A stretch of DNA of 64,000 bases from Actinomadura litoris (GCF_009733595.1 NZ_WOFH01000001.1:310001-374000), one strand, 5' to 3'; positions 7,699 through 16,883 are shown, counted from the stretch's first letter. Notes: generated by a model not told the origin, from the letters alone. A program made the numbers and translations.

Positions 7699-8802
7699 CT
7701 ATGCGCCCGGCACAGCCATCCCATTAGGGCCGAAGACGAGCGCGTGAAAGCGTTCGGCGATACGCCGATATCCGTCCGCGTTCGGGTGGAGGCCGTCGTA
7801 GAGGTCGTCCGCGTCGTCCTCGCCGAACAGTGAGCGGCCGTCCAGGCAGGAGAGCGCGGCGTCCGCGCGGGAGGCGACGGCCTCCTCGATCAGCTCCCGC
7901 ATCCGGACGAGCGTCAGCCCCGACGTCGAGCCCGTCGCGTGGTAGCGGCCCTGCCCGTCCTGGACGGTGGGCCCGGCGCGGTCCTCGGCGGTCGGGCAGA
8001 TGATCGGCGACACCACGACCAGCGGCGTCTCCGGGTGCCCGTCGCGGACGGTGTCGAGGAAGCCGTGCAGCGCCGGGCCGAACGTCCGCTCCTTGAGCGA
8101 GTCGAGGTTCTGGACGTTGATGCCGATCTTGAGCGTGATGACGTCGGCGGGCAGGTCGCGGATCGTCCGGGCGACGAAGGGGTCGAGGTGGCAGTTCCCC
8201 GCGAAGGCCAGGCAGGTCAGGTCGAGCCCGGCGGCGCGCGCGACCCGGGCGGGCCAGGCGCTGGTCGGGCCGCCGGCCTCGGCGCAGTGGCTGATCGAGC
8301 TGCCGTAGTGCACCCATTTGCGCTCCGGGAGCCGCCCGGGGGTGACGGCCCCGTCGGCGCGCAGGTCGCGCAGCTCGACGACGGCGGCCTGGGGCAGCCA
8401 GACCTCGACGTCCTTCCAGCCGGGGCCGAGCCCGTCGAAGCGGATCGTCTCCGGCACGCCCCGGACGGTGTCGGTGACCGCGCCCGCGCGGACGATGCAC
8501 AGGTCGCCGTCCCGGACGGGGCGGGAGAGCACGCGCGTCCCGTCCACGACCGCGTCGAACGCGACGGGGAACAGGGGGAAGTAGGCGTTGCGGAACCGCG
8601 TCACGAAGACGTCCAGCTCCAGGGCGCCCGCGTCGGTGCGCAGGACGAGCCGCACCCCGGCGGGGCGCGGCACCATCAGCCGCATGTAGGGGTCGGTGAT
8701 CTGCGGGCGCGTCCACGCGGGCAGCCGGCGCGGGATCAGGCCGGTCTCGGTGCGCTCGATGTCGAGGGCGCCCGCCAGCAGGCCGTCGAAGGCGGCGGTC
8801 AC
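7699..8802 (-). CDS. SGNH/GDSL-type hydrolase with N-terminal beta domain
   Basis: A 367-aa protein. The C-terminal half is an SGNH hydrolase: block I is VHYGSSISHC (nucleophile probably S169), an oxyanion-type Gly occurs in LTCLAFAGNCH, and block V is LYDGLHPNADGYRR supplying Asp and His. Residues 1-160 form a separate beta-rich domain typical of two-domain acetylxylan-esterase-like SGNH enzymes. There is no signal peptide, so it acts in the cytosol, probably on a small ester or acyl-CoA-derived compound. The GTG start at 8802 overlaps the CoA-transferase stop (GTGA), so translation is coupled. It is the last gene of the padR-urocanase-CoA-transferase operon. Confidence 0.86.
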   Translation of the reverse strand: MTAAFDGLLAGALDIERTETGLIPRRLPAWTRPQITDPYMRLMVPRPAGVRLVLRTDAGALELDVFVTRFRNAYFPLFPVAFDAVVDGTRVLSRPVRDGDLCIVRAGAVTDTVRGVPETIRFDGLGPGWKDVEVWLPQAAVVELRDLRADGAVTPGRLPERKWVHYGSSISHCAEAGGPTSAWPARVARAAGLDLTCLAFAGNCHLDPFVARTIRDLPADVITLKIGINVQNLDSLKERTFGPALHGFLDTVRDGHPETPLVVVSPIICPTAEDRAGPTVQDGQGRYHATGSTSGLTLVRMRELIEEAVASRADAALSCLDGRSLFGEDDADDLYDGLHPNADGYRRIAERFHALVFGPNGMAVPGA

Positions 8803-9953
8803 GACGCGTCCTCCGTCCGGGGGCGGCGGGGTTCCTCCGCCAGCCAGCGTTCCAGCAGGTGGTCGTGCTCGCCCCGGTCGGGCGCGCGGCGGAACTCGCG
8901 GACGGTCCCGGTCGTGCGGACGCCGCCCGCGAGCGTCCGGAACCCGTCGGCCTCCTCGGTGACCAGGCCGCGGGCCAGCGTGTGCGGCAGGTCGAGGGCC
9001 TCGCGGACGCCGAGCACCGGCCCGCACGGCACACCGGCCCCGGCGAGCAGGGCGAGGGCCTGTTCGCAGGTCAGGTGCGCGAGCGCCGCCTCGACCTCGC
9101 GCCGCAGCGGTTCGCGGTTGCGGCCGCGCTCGGCGTCGGTGGCGTAGCGCTCGTCCTCCAGCCAGCGGGGCCGGTCCAGGACGGCGGCGAGCCGGGCGAA
9201 CAGCGCGTCGCCGGCGACCGCGATCGTGATCGTGCCGTCCTTGGCCGCGAACGTCCCGTACGGCGCGCTGATCGCGTGGTGGCCGCCGGTCGGCAGCACG
9301 GGCTCGTCGGTGTGCAGCGCCCGCATCGCGACCGACTCCAGGACGGAGACCAGGCCGTCGAACATGGACACGTCGATGTGCTGGCCCCGGCCCGTCCGCT
9401 CGCGCTCGCGCAGCGCCGACAGCACCGCGACCGTCGCGTAGAGCGCGGGCACGATGTCGCCGACGCTGACGCCGACGCGGACGCCGGGCCCGCCCTCCGG
9501 CCCGGTGACCGACATCAGCCCCGACATGGCCTGCACGATCAGGTCGTAGGCGGGACGGTCGGCGAGCGGCCCGCCGCGTCCGAACCCGCTGATGGAGACC
9601 GCGACGAGCCCCGGGTTGAGGCGCGCCAGCTCCGCGGGCGGGAACCCGAGCCGGTCGAGCACGCCGGGCCGGAAGTTCTCGACCAGCACGTCGGAGCGCT
9701 CGACCAGCCTGGCGAACCGCTCCCGGTCGGCGGGGTCCTTGAGGTTCAGCGTCACGCCGAGCTTGTTGCGGTTGAGGAGCCGGTGGAAGGTGCTCTCGCC
9801 GTCGACGAACGGGCCGAAGTGGCGGCCGTCGTCGCCCGCCGGGGACTCCACCTTGACGACCTCGGCGCCGAGGTCGGCGAGCATCCGCGTGCACAGCGGG
9901 CCGGACAGGATCCGGCTCAGGTCCAGGACGCGCACGTCCTCAAGCGCGGTCAT
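8799..9953 (-). CDS. CaiB/BaiF-family (type III) CoA-transferase
   Basis: A 384-aa enzyme with the family signature throughout: LEDVRVLDLSRILSGP at the N terminus, DLGAEVVKVESPAGDD at ~27-42, DVLVENFRPGVLDRLGF at ~88-104, and the catalytic aspartate in PAYDLIVQAMSGLM (D137). It transfers CoA between carboxylates and so activates an acid for further degradation. ATG 9953 overlaps the urocanase stop as ATGA; an upstream GTG at 9962 is possible but lacks this coupling. It sits between urocanase and an SGNH hydrolase, an unusual neighbourhood for either gene. The substrate is unknown; an imidazole or propionate-type acid is a guess from the neighbouring urocanase. Confidence 0.93.
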   Translation of the reverse strand: MTALEDVRVLDLSRILSGPLCTRMLADLGAEVVKVESPAGDDGRHFGPFVDGESTFHRLLNRNKLGVTLNLKDPADRERFARLVERSDVLVENFRPGVLDRLGFPPAELARLNPGLVAVSISGFGRGGPLADRPAYDLIVQAMSGLMSVTGPEGGPGVRVGVSVGDIVPALYATVAVLSALRERERTGRGQHIDVSMFDGLVSVLESVAMRALHTDEPVLPTGGHHAISAPYGTFAAKDGTITIAVAGDALFARLAAVLDRPRWLEDERYATDAERGRNREPLRREVEAALAHLTCEQALALLAGAGVPCGPVLGVREALDLPHTLARGLVTEEADGFRTLAGGVRTTGTVREFRRAPDRGEHDHLLERWLAEEPRRPRTEDAS

Positions 9954-11578
9954 CCGAACCACCGCAGGCCGCTCGCGCGGACGGCGTCGGCCGCGTCCTC
10001 GTATCCGGCGTCGGCGTAGCGCATGATCCCGATGCCGGTGTCGGCGGTGAGCGCGGAGCGGATCCGGTCGTCGGCGGCGCCGGTGCCGTCGGCGATCAGC
10101 GTGACCCCCGCGCTCTGCATGTAGCCCGCGTAGCCGCCTCCCCCGGCGTGGATCGCGACGAGGTCGGCGCCCGAACCGGCGTTGAGCAGCGCGTTCAGCA
10201 GCGGCCAGTCGGAGACGGCGTCCGAGCCGTCCGGCATGTTCTCGGTCTCGCGCAGCGGCTGCGACACCCCGCCCGCGTCGAGGTGGTCGCGGGTGAAGGC
10301 GATCGGGCCCTTCAGCTCGCCGCGCCGGACGGCGTCGTTGACCAGCAGCGCGAGCCGCGCGCGCTCACCGTGCGCCAGCCAGGAGATGCGCGAGGGCAGC
10401 CCCGCCTGCCGGACGTGCTCGCGCGCGATCGGGATCCACCGCTGGACGAGGTCGTTGCCGGGGAACTCCCGGACGACCAGGTCGTCGATGTGGTCGATGT
10501 CGGCGACGTCCCCGGACGAGGCGACCCACCGGAACGGCCCGAGGCCGCGGCAGAACAGCGGCCGGATGTAGCGCTCGATGAAGATCGGGATGCGGAAGGC
10601 GTCCACGCCGTTCTCCGCCGCCTGCGCGCGCAGGTTGTTGCCGTACTCGAAGACGATCGCGCCGTCCTCCTGCCAGGCGAGCATGGCCTCCACGTGCGCG
10701 GCGATGGACGCGCGCGCCCGGCGGGTCAGCTCGCCGGGGTCGTCGGTCCGCAGCTCCGCCGCCTCCGCCGGGGACATCCCGGCCGGGACGTACCCGTAGA
10801 GCAGGTCGTGCGCGGCCGTCTGGTCGGTGACGACGTCCGGGACGACGCCGCGTCCGCGCAGCGCGGGCAGCACCTCGGCGGCGTTGCCGAGCAGCCCGAT
10901 CGACTCCGCGGTGCGGGCCGCGACGGCGTCCCGCGCCCAGGCGAGCGCCTCGTCGAGGGACTCGGTGGCGCGGTCGAGGTAGCCGCCGTCGATCCGCCGC
11001 CGGATCCGGTCGGGGTCGACCTCGACGCACAGCGCGACGCCGCCCGCCATCACCGTCGCCAGCGGCTGCGCGCCGCCCATGCCGCCGAGCCCGGCGGTCA
11101 CGACGAGTCGTCCGGCCAGGTCGCCGCCGAAGTGCGCGTCGGCGACGGCGGCGAGCGTCTGGTAGGTGCCCTGGACGATGCCCTGCGAGCCGATGTACTG
11201 CCAGTCGCCCGCGGTGTAGCCGCCCCAGGCGATCAGCCCGCGCCGCTCCAGCTCGTAGAAGTGCTCGCCGGTGGCCCAGCGCCCGACGAGGTTGCTGTTG
11301 GCCATGAGGACCAGCGGCGCCCGCGTCCCGGTGGGGAACACCCCGATCGGCTTGCCGGACTGGACGACGAGCGTCTCGTGCTCCTCCAGCTCCGACAGCG
11401 CCGCGACGATCTGCTTCAGCGCGTCGTGGTCGCGGGCCGCCTTGGCCAGCCCGGCGTAGACGATCAGCTCGCCGGGCCGTTCCGCGTGCGCCAGGGTGTT
11501 CTCCAGCATCCGCAGCAGCGTCTCCTGGCGCGGACCCCGGCAGCGCGTCCCGCCTCCGGCGGCGTCGGCGATCACCAT
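9950..11578 (-). CDS. hutU: Urocanate hydratase (urocanase) family protein
   Basis: A 542-aa protein, the usual urocanase length. It shows the NAD-binding glycine block TAGLGGMGGAQPLA, the substrate loop YIGSQGIVQGTYQT, the active-site Cys in IRPLFCRGLGPFRW, and ETENMPDGSDAVSDWPLLNA near the C terminus. Urocanase adds water to urocanate, giving 4-imidazolone-5-propionate, using NAD+ as electrophile. ATG 11578 has a strong GGAAGGAAGG ribosome site; an in-frame upstream start (11659) is unlikely. No hutH, hutI or formiminoglutamate enzyme lies in the window, so the gene may serve a non-histidine pathway, for example a urocanate analogue. Its co-transcription with padR and a CoA-transferase supports a specialised role (inference). 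Confidence 0.92.
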   Translation of the reverse strand: MVIADAAGGGTRCRGPRQETLLRMLENTLAHAERPGELIVYAGLAKAARDHDALKQIVAALSELEEHETLVVQSGKPIGVFPTGTRAPLVLMANSNLVGRWATGEHFYELERRGLIAWGGYTAGDWQYIGSQGIVQGTYQTLAAVADAHFGGDLAGRLVVTAGLGGMGGAQPLATVMAGGVALCVEVDPDRIRRRIDGGYLDRATESLDEALAWARDAVAARTAESIGLLGNAAEVLPALRGRGVVPDVVTDQTAAHDLLYGYVPAGMSPAEAAELRTDDPGELTRRARASIAAHVEAMLAWQEDGAIVFEYGNNLRAQAAENGVDAFRIPIFIERYIRPLFCRGLGPFRWVASSGDVADIDHIDDLVVREFPGNDLVQRWIPIAREHVRQAGLPSRISWLAHGERARLALLVNDAVRRGELKGPIAFTRDHLDAGGVSQPLRETENMPDGSDAVSDWPLLNALLNAGSGADLVAIHAGGGGYAGYMQSAGVTLIADGTGAADDRIRSALTADTGIGIMRYADAGYEDAADAVRASGLRWFG

Positions 11579-11630
11579 GCTGGCCCTTCCTTCCCGCGGC
11601 GGGGGCCGCGTGTCGCGGGGCGCGGTGTGC

Positions 11631-12245
11631 TCAGCCCGGGTGGTGCCCCGATCCCCCATCCGGCGGCCCGGCGGTGCCCTCGGCGGCGACCGGCGCGGTC
11701 CGGGCCAGCGCGCCGCTCACGCCCGACTCGCGGACGTCCTCCCAGAACGACAGGCAGGCCGCCTCGATCCGCACGCCGAGGACGAGCGGCGCGACCCGCT
11801 TCTCCAGGTCGGGAACGGTGCCGAGGCGCTCCAGCGTCTCCCGGAACCCGGCGAGCCGCTCGCCGTGGTAGCCGGCCTGCGCCTCGGCGAGCCGCTCGAC
11901 CGTCCCCGCGTCGCCCAGCTCGCTGAAGAACAGTTTCAGCTCCGCCTCGTTGCGGACCTGGAAGACTTCGGTGCCGGGGTCGCCGAGCCACGCGCGCAGC
12001 GCGTCGCGTCCGGCGGGGGTCAGCGAGTACGTGCGGCGGCGGCGGCCCTGCGTCTCGGCCGACTCCTCCAGGAGGCCGGCCTCGGCCAGCCGCTTCGGCT
12101 CCACGTAGAGCTGGCTGTGCGGAAACGGCCAGAAGTACCCGACGGAGCGCTCGACAGCCCGCTTGAGCTGGTACGACGAGCTCGGCCCGCGCAGGCCGAT
12201 CAGGCCGAGCACCAGGTACGAGCTGGACGAGAGGTGGATCGTCAT
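11631..12245 (-). CDS. PadR-family transcriptional regulator
   Basis: A 204-aa protein: N-terminal winged helix of the PadR type (MTIHLSSSSYLVLGLIGL, then SSSYQLKRAVERSVGYFW and SQLYVEPKRLAEAGLLEE) at residues 1-75, the wing RRRTYSLTPAGRDAL, and a Vir-type C-terminal helical dimerisation domain. ATG 12245 is chosen over 12266 because a predicted operator (12251-12274) lies immediately upstream of it and homologs begin MTIHLSSSS. The gene heads the operon padR-hutU-CoA-transferase-SGNH hydrolase. A closely matching operator precedes the 29175 operon, so it probably represses itself and that unit until an effector, perhaps an aromatic or heteroaromatic acid, is bound. Confidence 0.9.
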   Translation of the reverse strand: MTIHLSSSSYLVLGLIGLRGPSSSYQLKRAVERSVGYFWPFPHSQLYVEPKRLAEAGLLEESAETQGRRRRTYSLTPAGRDALRAWLGDPGTEVFQVRNEAELKLFFSELGDAGTVERLAEAQAGYHGERLAGFRETLERLGTVPDLEKRVAPLVLGVRIEAACLSFWEDVRESGVSGALARTAPVAAEGTAGPPDGGSGHHPG

Positions 12246-12250
12246 GGATC

Positions 12251-12274
12251 GAACTGTACCATCCATTCTGGACG
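12251..12274 (-). promoter_or_regulatory. Candidate PadR operator upstream of padR
   Basis: On the minus strand the site reads CAGAATGGATGGTACAGTTC. The site upstream of the EthD-like operon (29235-29255) reads CAGAATGTATGGTTCATTCT at the corresponding positions, a match at 15 or 16 of 20. It lies just upstream of the preferred padR start, where a repressor would block initiation. Assignment to PadR is inference from position and recurrence. Confidence 0.5.
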
Positions 12275-12319
12275 GTCATAGGGCTCGCTCGTCTCCCGTT
12301 CGGCACCATGGGCGAAGGC

Positions 12320-13996
12320 TCAGCTCAGCAGTCGCTGGCGGCCGATCCGGCGTTTCATCGGCGCCAGCGCGGTCAGGTCGATCTCGATCAGATACGGGCC
12401 CGATCCGGCGACCGAGCGGGTCAGCGCCCGGTCGAAGCCCGCGACGTCGGTGACCTTCTCCCCGCGCACGCCCATCGCCGCCGCGAGCGCGACGAAGTCG
12501 GGGGTGTGCAGGTCGACGTCGTTGCGGGCGCCGTCGAAGGTCGCGCGCTGGACGTCGCGCAGCACCCCGTACCCCTGGTCGTTGAACACGCAGACGGTCA
12601 CCGGCGCGTCCGCCTGCGCGAGCGTCGACAGCTCGCCGATCGACAGCATGATGCCGCCGTCGCCGTGGATGACGACGGTCCGCTCGCCGCTGCCGATCGC
12701 GGCGCCGATCCCGAGCGGCAGCCCGGGGCCGATCGCGGCGGACGCGGGGTGCAGCGAGGTCCGCGCCGCCAGGATCGGCAGCAGCCGGTCGCCCCAGGCG
12801 TAGGCGGGCACGGTCGAGTCCCGGACGACCACGCCCGTGCGCGGCAGCACGCGCCGGACGACGTCCACGATCGCGCGGTGGTCGGGGCCGAGCGCCTCCA
12901 GCGACGCCTCCCGCGCCCGCGCGGCGGCCTCGCGCGCGCCGGGGACCCAGTCGGCGGCGGCGTCGCAGGTGGCCACCCGCTCGTCCAGCGCGCGGAGGGT
13001 CGCGCGGGCGTCGCCGTGCAGCGCGACGGCGGGCGGGTAGGTCCGGCCGAACACGCTCGTGTCGGCGTCGGCGTGGATGAGCTTGTCGGTGAGGCACAGG
13101 CGCCACGCGTCCGTCGTGTACATCTGGAACCGCGCGCCCACGGCGAGGACGACGTCGGCGCTCTCCACGACCTCGCGCAGCGGCGGTGTCGTGACCAGCG
13201 CGCCGAGGCAGAGCGGGTGGTCCTCGGGCAGCGCGCCGCGTCCCTGGACGGACGTCACCACCGGGATCTCCAGCCGGTCGACGAGATGGCGCAACTCCGG
13301 CCAGGCGCCGCCGCTCAGCACGCCGCCGCCCGCCCAGATCAGCGGCCGCCGCGCCCCCGCGAGCAGGTCGGCCGCCGCGCGCAGCCGGTCCTCGGGCGGC
13401 ACCGGGTGGACGTCCGGCGCGGGCCCCGGCACCGTCAGCGACTCCGGTACGGACGCGTACTGGAGGTCGACGGGGATCTCGACGGCGGTGGGGCGCGGCG
13501 CCCCCGTCCCCGCCGCGCGTCCGGCCGCGACGACCGTGTCGGCGATGTCCTCGGCGCGGCGCACCGTCCAGGACTCGCGGGTGAGCGTGCGCAGCATCGT
13601 GAGCTGCTGCTCCGCCTCGTGCAGGTAGCCCTTGGCGCGGCCGTAGAAGCGGCTCTCGATCTGCCCGGTGATCAGCAGCACCCGCGACCCCGCGAAGTGC
13701 GCCTCGAACAGCCCGCCCATCGTGTTGGCCGTGCCGGGGCCGGTCGAGGCCAGCGCGACGCCGAGCCGTCCGGTGACGCGGGCGTAGCCGTCAGCCGCGT
13801 GCACGGCGCCCTGCTCGTGGCGGACGTTCACGACCGTGATGCCGTGGTGGGGGCCGTTGTGCCGGCGGATCGCGTCCAGGATCGGCAGGTTGTGGACGCT
13901 CGCCACGCCGAACACGTGCTCGACGCCGAGCGCGAGCAGCGCCTCCGCGACGAGGTCCCCTCCGTTGCGGGCCCTGTCGCCCGTCGGGGCGCTCAT
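12320..13996 (-). CDS. Thiamine diphosphate-dependent enzyme (acetolactate synthase / benzoylformate decarboxylase type)
   Basis: A 558-aa ThDP enzyme with the three expected domains: an N-terminal PYR domain with the ThDP-activating glutamate in VRHEQGAVHAADGYAR (E61), a central domain, and a C-terminal PP domain with the Mg/diphosphate motif IHGDGGIMLSIGEL followed by FNDQGYGVLRDVQ. It could be a 2-ketoacid decarboxylase, a carboligase, or an oxalyl-CoA-decarboxylase relative; sequence alone does not decide. Its ATG overlaps the aldehyde dehydrogenase stop (ATGA at 13993-13996), which favours a decarboxylase whose aldehyde product is passed to the dehydrogenase. It shares its promoter with the dehydrogenase, whose control region resembles that of the M20/BVMO operon. 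Confidence 0.9.
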   Translation of the reverse strand: MSAPTGDRARNGGDLVAEALLALGVEHVFGVASVHNLPILDAIRRHNGPHHGITVVNVRHEQGAVHAADGYARVTGRLGVALASTGPGTANTMGGLFEAHFAGSRVLLITGQIESRFYGRAKGYLHEAEQQLTMLRTLTRESWTVRRAEDIADTVVAAGRAAGTGAPRPTAVEIPVDLQYASVPESLTVPGPAPDVHPVPPEDRLRAAADLLAGARRPLIWAGGGVLSGGAWPELRHLVDRLEIPVVTSVQGRGALPEDHPLCLGALVTTPPLREVVESADVVLAVGARFQMYTTDAWRLCLTDKLIHADADTSVFGRTYPPAVALHGDARATLRALDERVATCDAAADWVPGAREAAARAREASLEALGPDHRAIVDVVRRVLPRTGVVVRDSTVPAYAWGDRLLPILAARTSLHPASAAIGPGLPLGIGAAIGSGERTVVIHGDGGIMLSIGELSTLAQADAPVTVCVFNDQGYGVLRDVQRATFDGARNDVDLHTPDFVALAAAMGVRGEKVTDVAGFDRALTRSVAGSGPYLIEIDLTALAPMKRRIGRQRLLS

Positions 13997-15426
13997 CGGG
14001 CCGCCGCCGTGCGCCGCTGGATCGACTTCAGCTCGGTGAACTGCGCGATGCCGTGCGCGCCCAGCTCGCGGCCGTAGCCCGACTGCTTGTGGCCGCCGAA
14101 CGGCGCGAGCCCGTTGAACGGGGCGCCGTTGATCTCGATGCTGCCCGCCTCGATCCGCTCGGCGACCCGCAGCGCGTGCTCCTCGTCGCGCGACCAGACC
14201 GCGCCCGCGAGCCCGTACGGGGTGCCGTTGGCGATCGCGACCGCCTCGTCCTCCCCGACGTAGGGGATCACCGCGAGGACCGGCCCGAACACCTCCTGCT
14301 GCGCGAGGACGATGCGCGGGTCGGAGACGGCGAACGCGGCCGGGCCGGTGAAGAACCCGGCGCGCGGCAGCTCCGCGTCCGGGTAGGCCCAGATCGTGCG
14401 GGCGCCGTCGACGAGCGCGCGTTCGATGTGGTCGGTCACGCGGTGCCGCTGGCTCGCGCTGGCGAGCGGGCCGACGTCGGCGTCCGGGTCGTCGGACGGC
14501 CCGACCCGGTACCCGGCGAGCGCCGCCGCGACCAGCTCCTCGGCGTCCGGCATCGACTCGAACGGGACGAGCAGCCGGGTCAGCGCGGTGCAGGTCTGCC
14601 CGGTGTTGATCGCGACCGTGCGGACGACGCGCTCGACCGCCGCCTCCAGGTCCCCGTCCGGCAGCACGATCGCGGCGGACTTGCCGCCCAGCTCCAGCGT
14701 CACCCGCTTGATGGACGCGGCGGCCAGCTCGGCGACCCGGCGACCCGCCCGGGTCGAGCCGGTCAGCGACACCATCGACACCCCGGGGTGGCGGGTCATG
14801 TACTCGCCGACGTGCAGGCCGTTGCCGAACACCAGGTTGAGCGCGCCGGGCGGCGCGCCCGCCGCGTGCACGGCCTCGGCCAGCACGTAGGCGTCCAGCG
14901 GCGTGATCTCGCTCGGCTTGAGCACGACCGGGCAGCCCGCCGCGAGCGCCGGGCCGAGCTTGGCGGCGGTCTGGAGCAGCGGGAAGTTCCAGGGGGTCAT
15001 CGCGGCCACCACGCCGACCGGCTCGCGGAGCACGGTGGACCCGCCGATCCGCTCGGTGAAGTCCATCCCGCGCGCCGCCGCCGCGCTGTTGCGGAACGTT
15101 CCGATCGCGGTCCGCACCTGGTAGCCGAGGCAGTGCTTGCGCGGCATGCCCATCTCGCTGGAGATCAGCTCGGCGAGCCCGCCCTCCCGCGCCGCCAACT
15201 CGCCCGCGACGCGGTCGAGGAGGGCGGCCCGCTCGTCCGGCGGCATCGCCCGCAGGACGGGGCGGGCCCGCCCGGCCGCCTCGACGGCCCGGTCCATGTC
15301 GTCGGTGGAGGACTCGCGGACGGTGGCGACGCACTGCCCGGTCGAGGGGTCGATGACCGCGATGACGTCGTCGCCATTGTTCTCGACCCATTGCCCGTCG
15401 ATGTATGTGTCCGCACGATGGTCCAT
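13993..15426 (-). CDS. NAD(P)-dependent aldehyde dehydrogenase
   Basis: A 477-aa aldehyde dehydrogenase. Visible landmarks are MTPWNFP (~143-149), KPSEITP (cofactor binding), LTGSTRAGR, the general base in LELGGKS (E245) and the nucleophile in NTGQTCTA (C279), and the C-terminal APFGGHKQSGYGRELG. It oxidises an aldehyde to the acid in the cytosol. ATG 15426 follows a GGAG ribosome site; in-frame sequence upstream (to 15522) is promoter DNA. It is the first gene of a two-gene operon with the ThDP enzyme. Confidence 0.95.
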   Translation of the reverse strand: MDHRADTYIDGQWVENNGDDVIAVIDPSTGQCVATVRESSTDDMDRAVEAAGRARPVLRAMPPDERAALLDRVAGELAAREGGLAELISSEMGMPRKHCLGYQVRTAIGTFRNSAAAARGMDFTERIGGSTVLREPVGVVAAMTPWNFPLLQTAAKLGPALAAGCPVVLKPSEITPLDAYVLAEAVHAAGAPPGALNLVFGNGLHVGEYMTRHPGVSMVSLTGSTRAGRRVAELAAASIKRVTLELGGKSAAIVLPDGDLEAAVERVVRTVAINTGQTCTALTRLLVPFESMPDAEELVAAALAGYRVGPSDDPDADVGPLASASQRHRVTDHIERALVDGARTIWAYPDAELPRAGFFTGPAAFAVSDPRIVLAQQEVFGPVLAVIPYVGEDEAVAIANGTPYGLAGAVWSRDEEHALRVAERIEAGSIEINGAPFNGLAPFGGHKQSGYGRELGAHGIAQFTELKSIQRRTAAAR

Positions 15427-15450
15427 GACGCTCCGCTCACCAGGTCCTGG

Positions 15451-15517
15451 GCGATTGGTCTCGAAGCCTAGGATCAAACGGCGAAGACCTGTTCGGGCCG
15501 GGCCACCAAAGAAATCC
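15451..15517 (-). promoter_or_regulatory. Promoter region of the ALDH/ThDP operon (shared architecture)
   Basis: On the minus strand: GGATTTCTTTGG (15506-15517), a 34-base gap, then CTAGGCTTCGAGACCAATCGC (15451-15471) containing a -10-like TAGGCT. Both blocks and the gap length match 7625-7690. The ATG follows about 25 bases downstream. This is the best internal evidence that the two minus-strand operons belong to one regulon. Confidence 0.55.
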
Positions 15518-15593
15518 GGCACTCATTATGTGAGCGGCACAGGGTGAGCGACACAGGGCGTGCGGCACGGGGCCCGGCCCGGCGGCCCGCCGG

Positions 15594-16883
15594 TCAGGCG
15601 AACAACCGCGCGCGAAGATCCGTCCGCGCCTCTTCCCGGTCGCGCCTCATCTGGATCGCGTCAAAGGCCATCAACGCCACGTTGAGATCACCGATGTCGG
15701 TGATCCGGCGCATATCCCGGCCGGTGAGCGTGGCGATCTGCCGCAGCCGGTAGGCGACCGTGTTCGGATGCACGACGAGTTCCTCGGCGGTGCGCTGCAA
15801 CGCCATATCGCAGGCGATATAGACGCGCAGCGTGTCCAGCAGATGCGGTTTCTCGACGAGCTGCCCGATCCGGGTCTCGATGAGCCGCTTGGACACCCAG
15901 CGGTTGTGCGCGAGCAGCACTTCGAGGATCACGTCCGTGCACTGCGTGACCTGGCCGCGCTGGTCCCGGTAGATGCTGATCTCCAGGGCCGACAGCGCCT
16001 GCCGGCAGCTGTGCCCGGCGGCCGACAGCGACTGGCCCGGCTCGCCCGCCGACACGAACAGCGCCCGGCCGGGCTCGCCGTCCAGCATGGTCGTCAGCAG
16101 GTCGACCAGGCCGGGGCCCTCGCGTTCGATCGGCACCAGCGCCAGCAGCAGGCCGCGCCGCTCGCGCAGCAGGATCTCCCGGCGCGGGTCGTGCCGCCAC
16201 AGCACCTCCATGATCCGCCGCCGGGCCCGCACCCACTGCTGCGAGGTCGGCGCCGGGTCGTGGTAGGCCGCGACCGCGCGGAACCGCTGGTGCGGGTTGA
16301 TGTTGAGCATCCTGGCCTGGTCGTTCACCGTGCTCGCGTCCACCACGGGCCCGGCGATCAGGCAGCTCAGCAGGTCGGTGCTGACCCGCGCCTGCCATCC
16401 GGCCAGCTCGTTGTAGGTGGCGGTGAAGGACTCCAGCTCCCGCGTGCACAGGACGTCGAACAGCTCCGCGAGCCTGCCGAGCACGGCCCGGATCTCGTCC
16501 ATCCCGCCGGTGGCGTGGGCGAGGACGTGGTCGGTGACGACCCGCTCCAGCAGCCGCAGCCACTCGACGGCCTCGGCGACCGGCTTGCCCTGGAGGGCCA
16601 TGCGGGCGCCGCGTCCGGACGGCGGCCCGGTGGCGGGCATCCCGCCGGGTGGGGTTCCGCCGGACGGCGGACGGTCGACCAGCCCGTTCGCGCACAGGTC
16701 GATCACGTGCACCGCCATCTCGAACGCCTCGACGGGCGCCTGGCGGTCGACCGAACCGGAATCGGTCGTGGAGACGTACTGGCGGACGAACTCGTTCGCG
16801 AGAGCCGTCGACGCCGAACTCAACTCGCGCGACACCGCCGTCATGTGATCGGCGGTGGCGTGCGACGTGCCGGATGGTGCCAT
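15594..16883 (-). CDS. PucR-family transcriptional regulator
   Basis: A 429-aa protein. The C-terminal ~60 residues carry the PucR helix-turn-helix (LLDTLRVYIACDMALQRTAEEL, then HPNTVAYRLRQIATLTGRD). The middle (~residues 190-320) fits the GGDEF-like/CdaR domain of this family, and the N-terminal ~150 residues are helical, perhaps the ligand sensor. PucR/CdaR proteins are usually activators of catabolic genes (purine, diacid, proline). ATG 16883 has a GGGAGGG ribosome site 5 bases away. It is divergent from the transporter operon at 17212 and next to the ALDH operon, so it probably controls both, and possibly the M20 operon through the shared promoter blocks. Confidence 0.9.
   Translation of the reverse strand: MAPSGTSHATADHMTAVSRELSSASTALANEFVRQYVSTTDSGSVDRQAPVEAFEMAVHVIDLCANGLVDRPPSGGTPPGGMPATGPPSGRGARMALQGKPVAEAVEWLRLLERVVTDHVLAHATGGMDEIRAVLGRLAELFDVLCTRELESFTATYNELAGWQARVSTDLLSCLIAGPVVDASTVNDQARMLNINPHQRFRAVAAYHDPAPTSQQWVRARRRIMEVLWRHDPRREILLRERRGLLLALVPIEREGPGLVDLLTTMLDGEPGRALFVSAGEPGQSLSAAGHSCRQALSALEISIYRDQRGQVTQCTDVILEVLLAHNRWVSKRLIETRIGQLVEKPHLLDTLRVYIACDMALQRTAEELVVHPNTVAYRLRQIATLTGRDMRRITDIGDLNVALMAFDAIQMRRDREEARTDLRARLFA

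Noticed and set aside
7699..9894. 731-codon frame containing the SGNH hydrolase.
   Set aside because: Its N-terminal half is the antiphase shadow of the CoA-transferase; GTG 8802 coupled to the upstream stop is the true start.
12320..15391. 1023-codon frame suggesting an ALDH-ThDP fusion.
   Set aside because: Only the part from ATG 13996 is ThDP-enzyme-like; the rest is a shadow of the ALDH gene.
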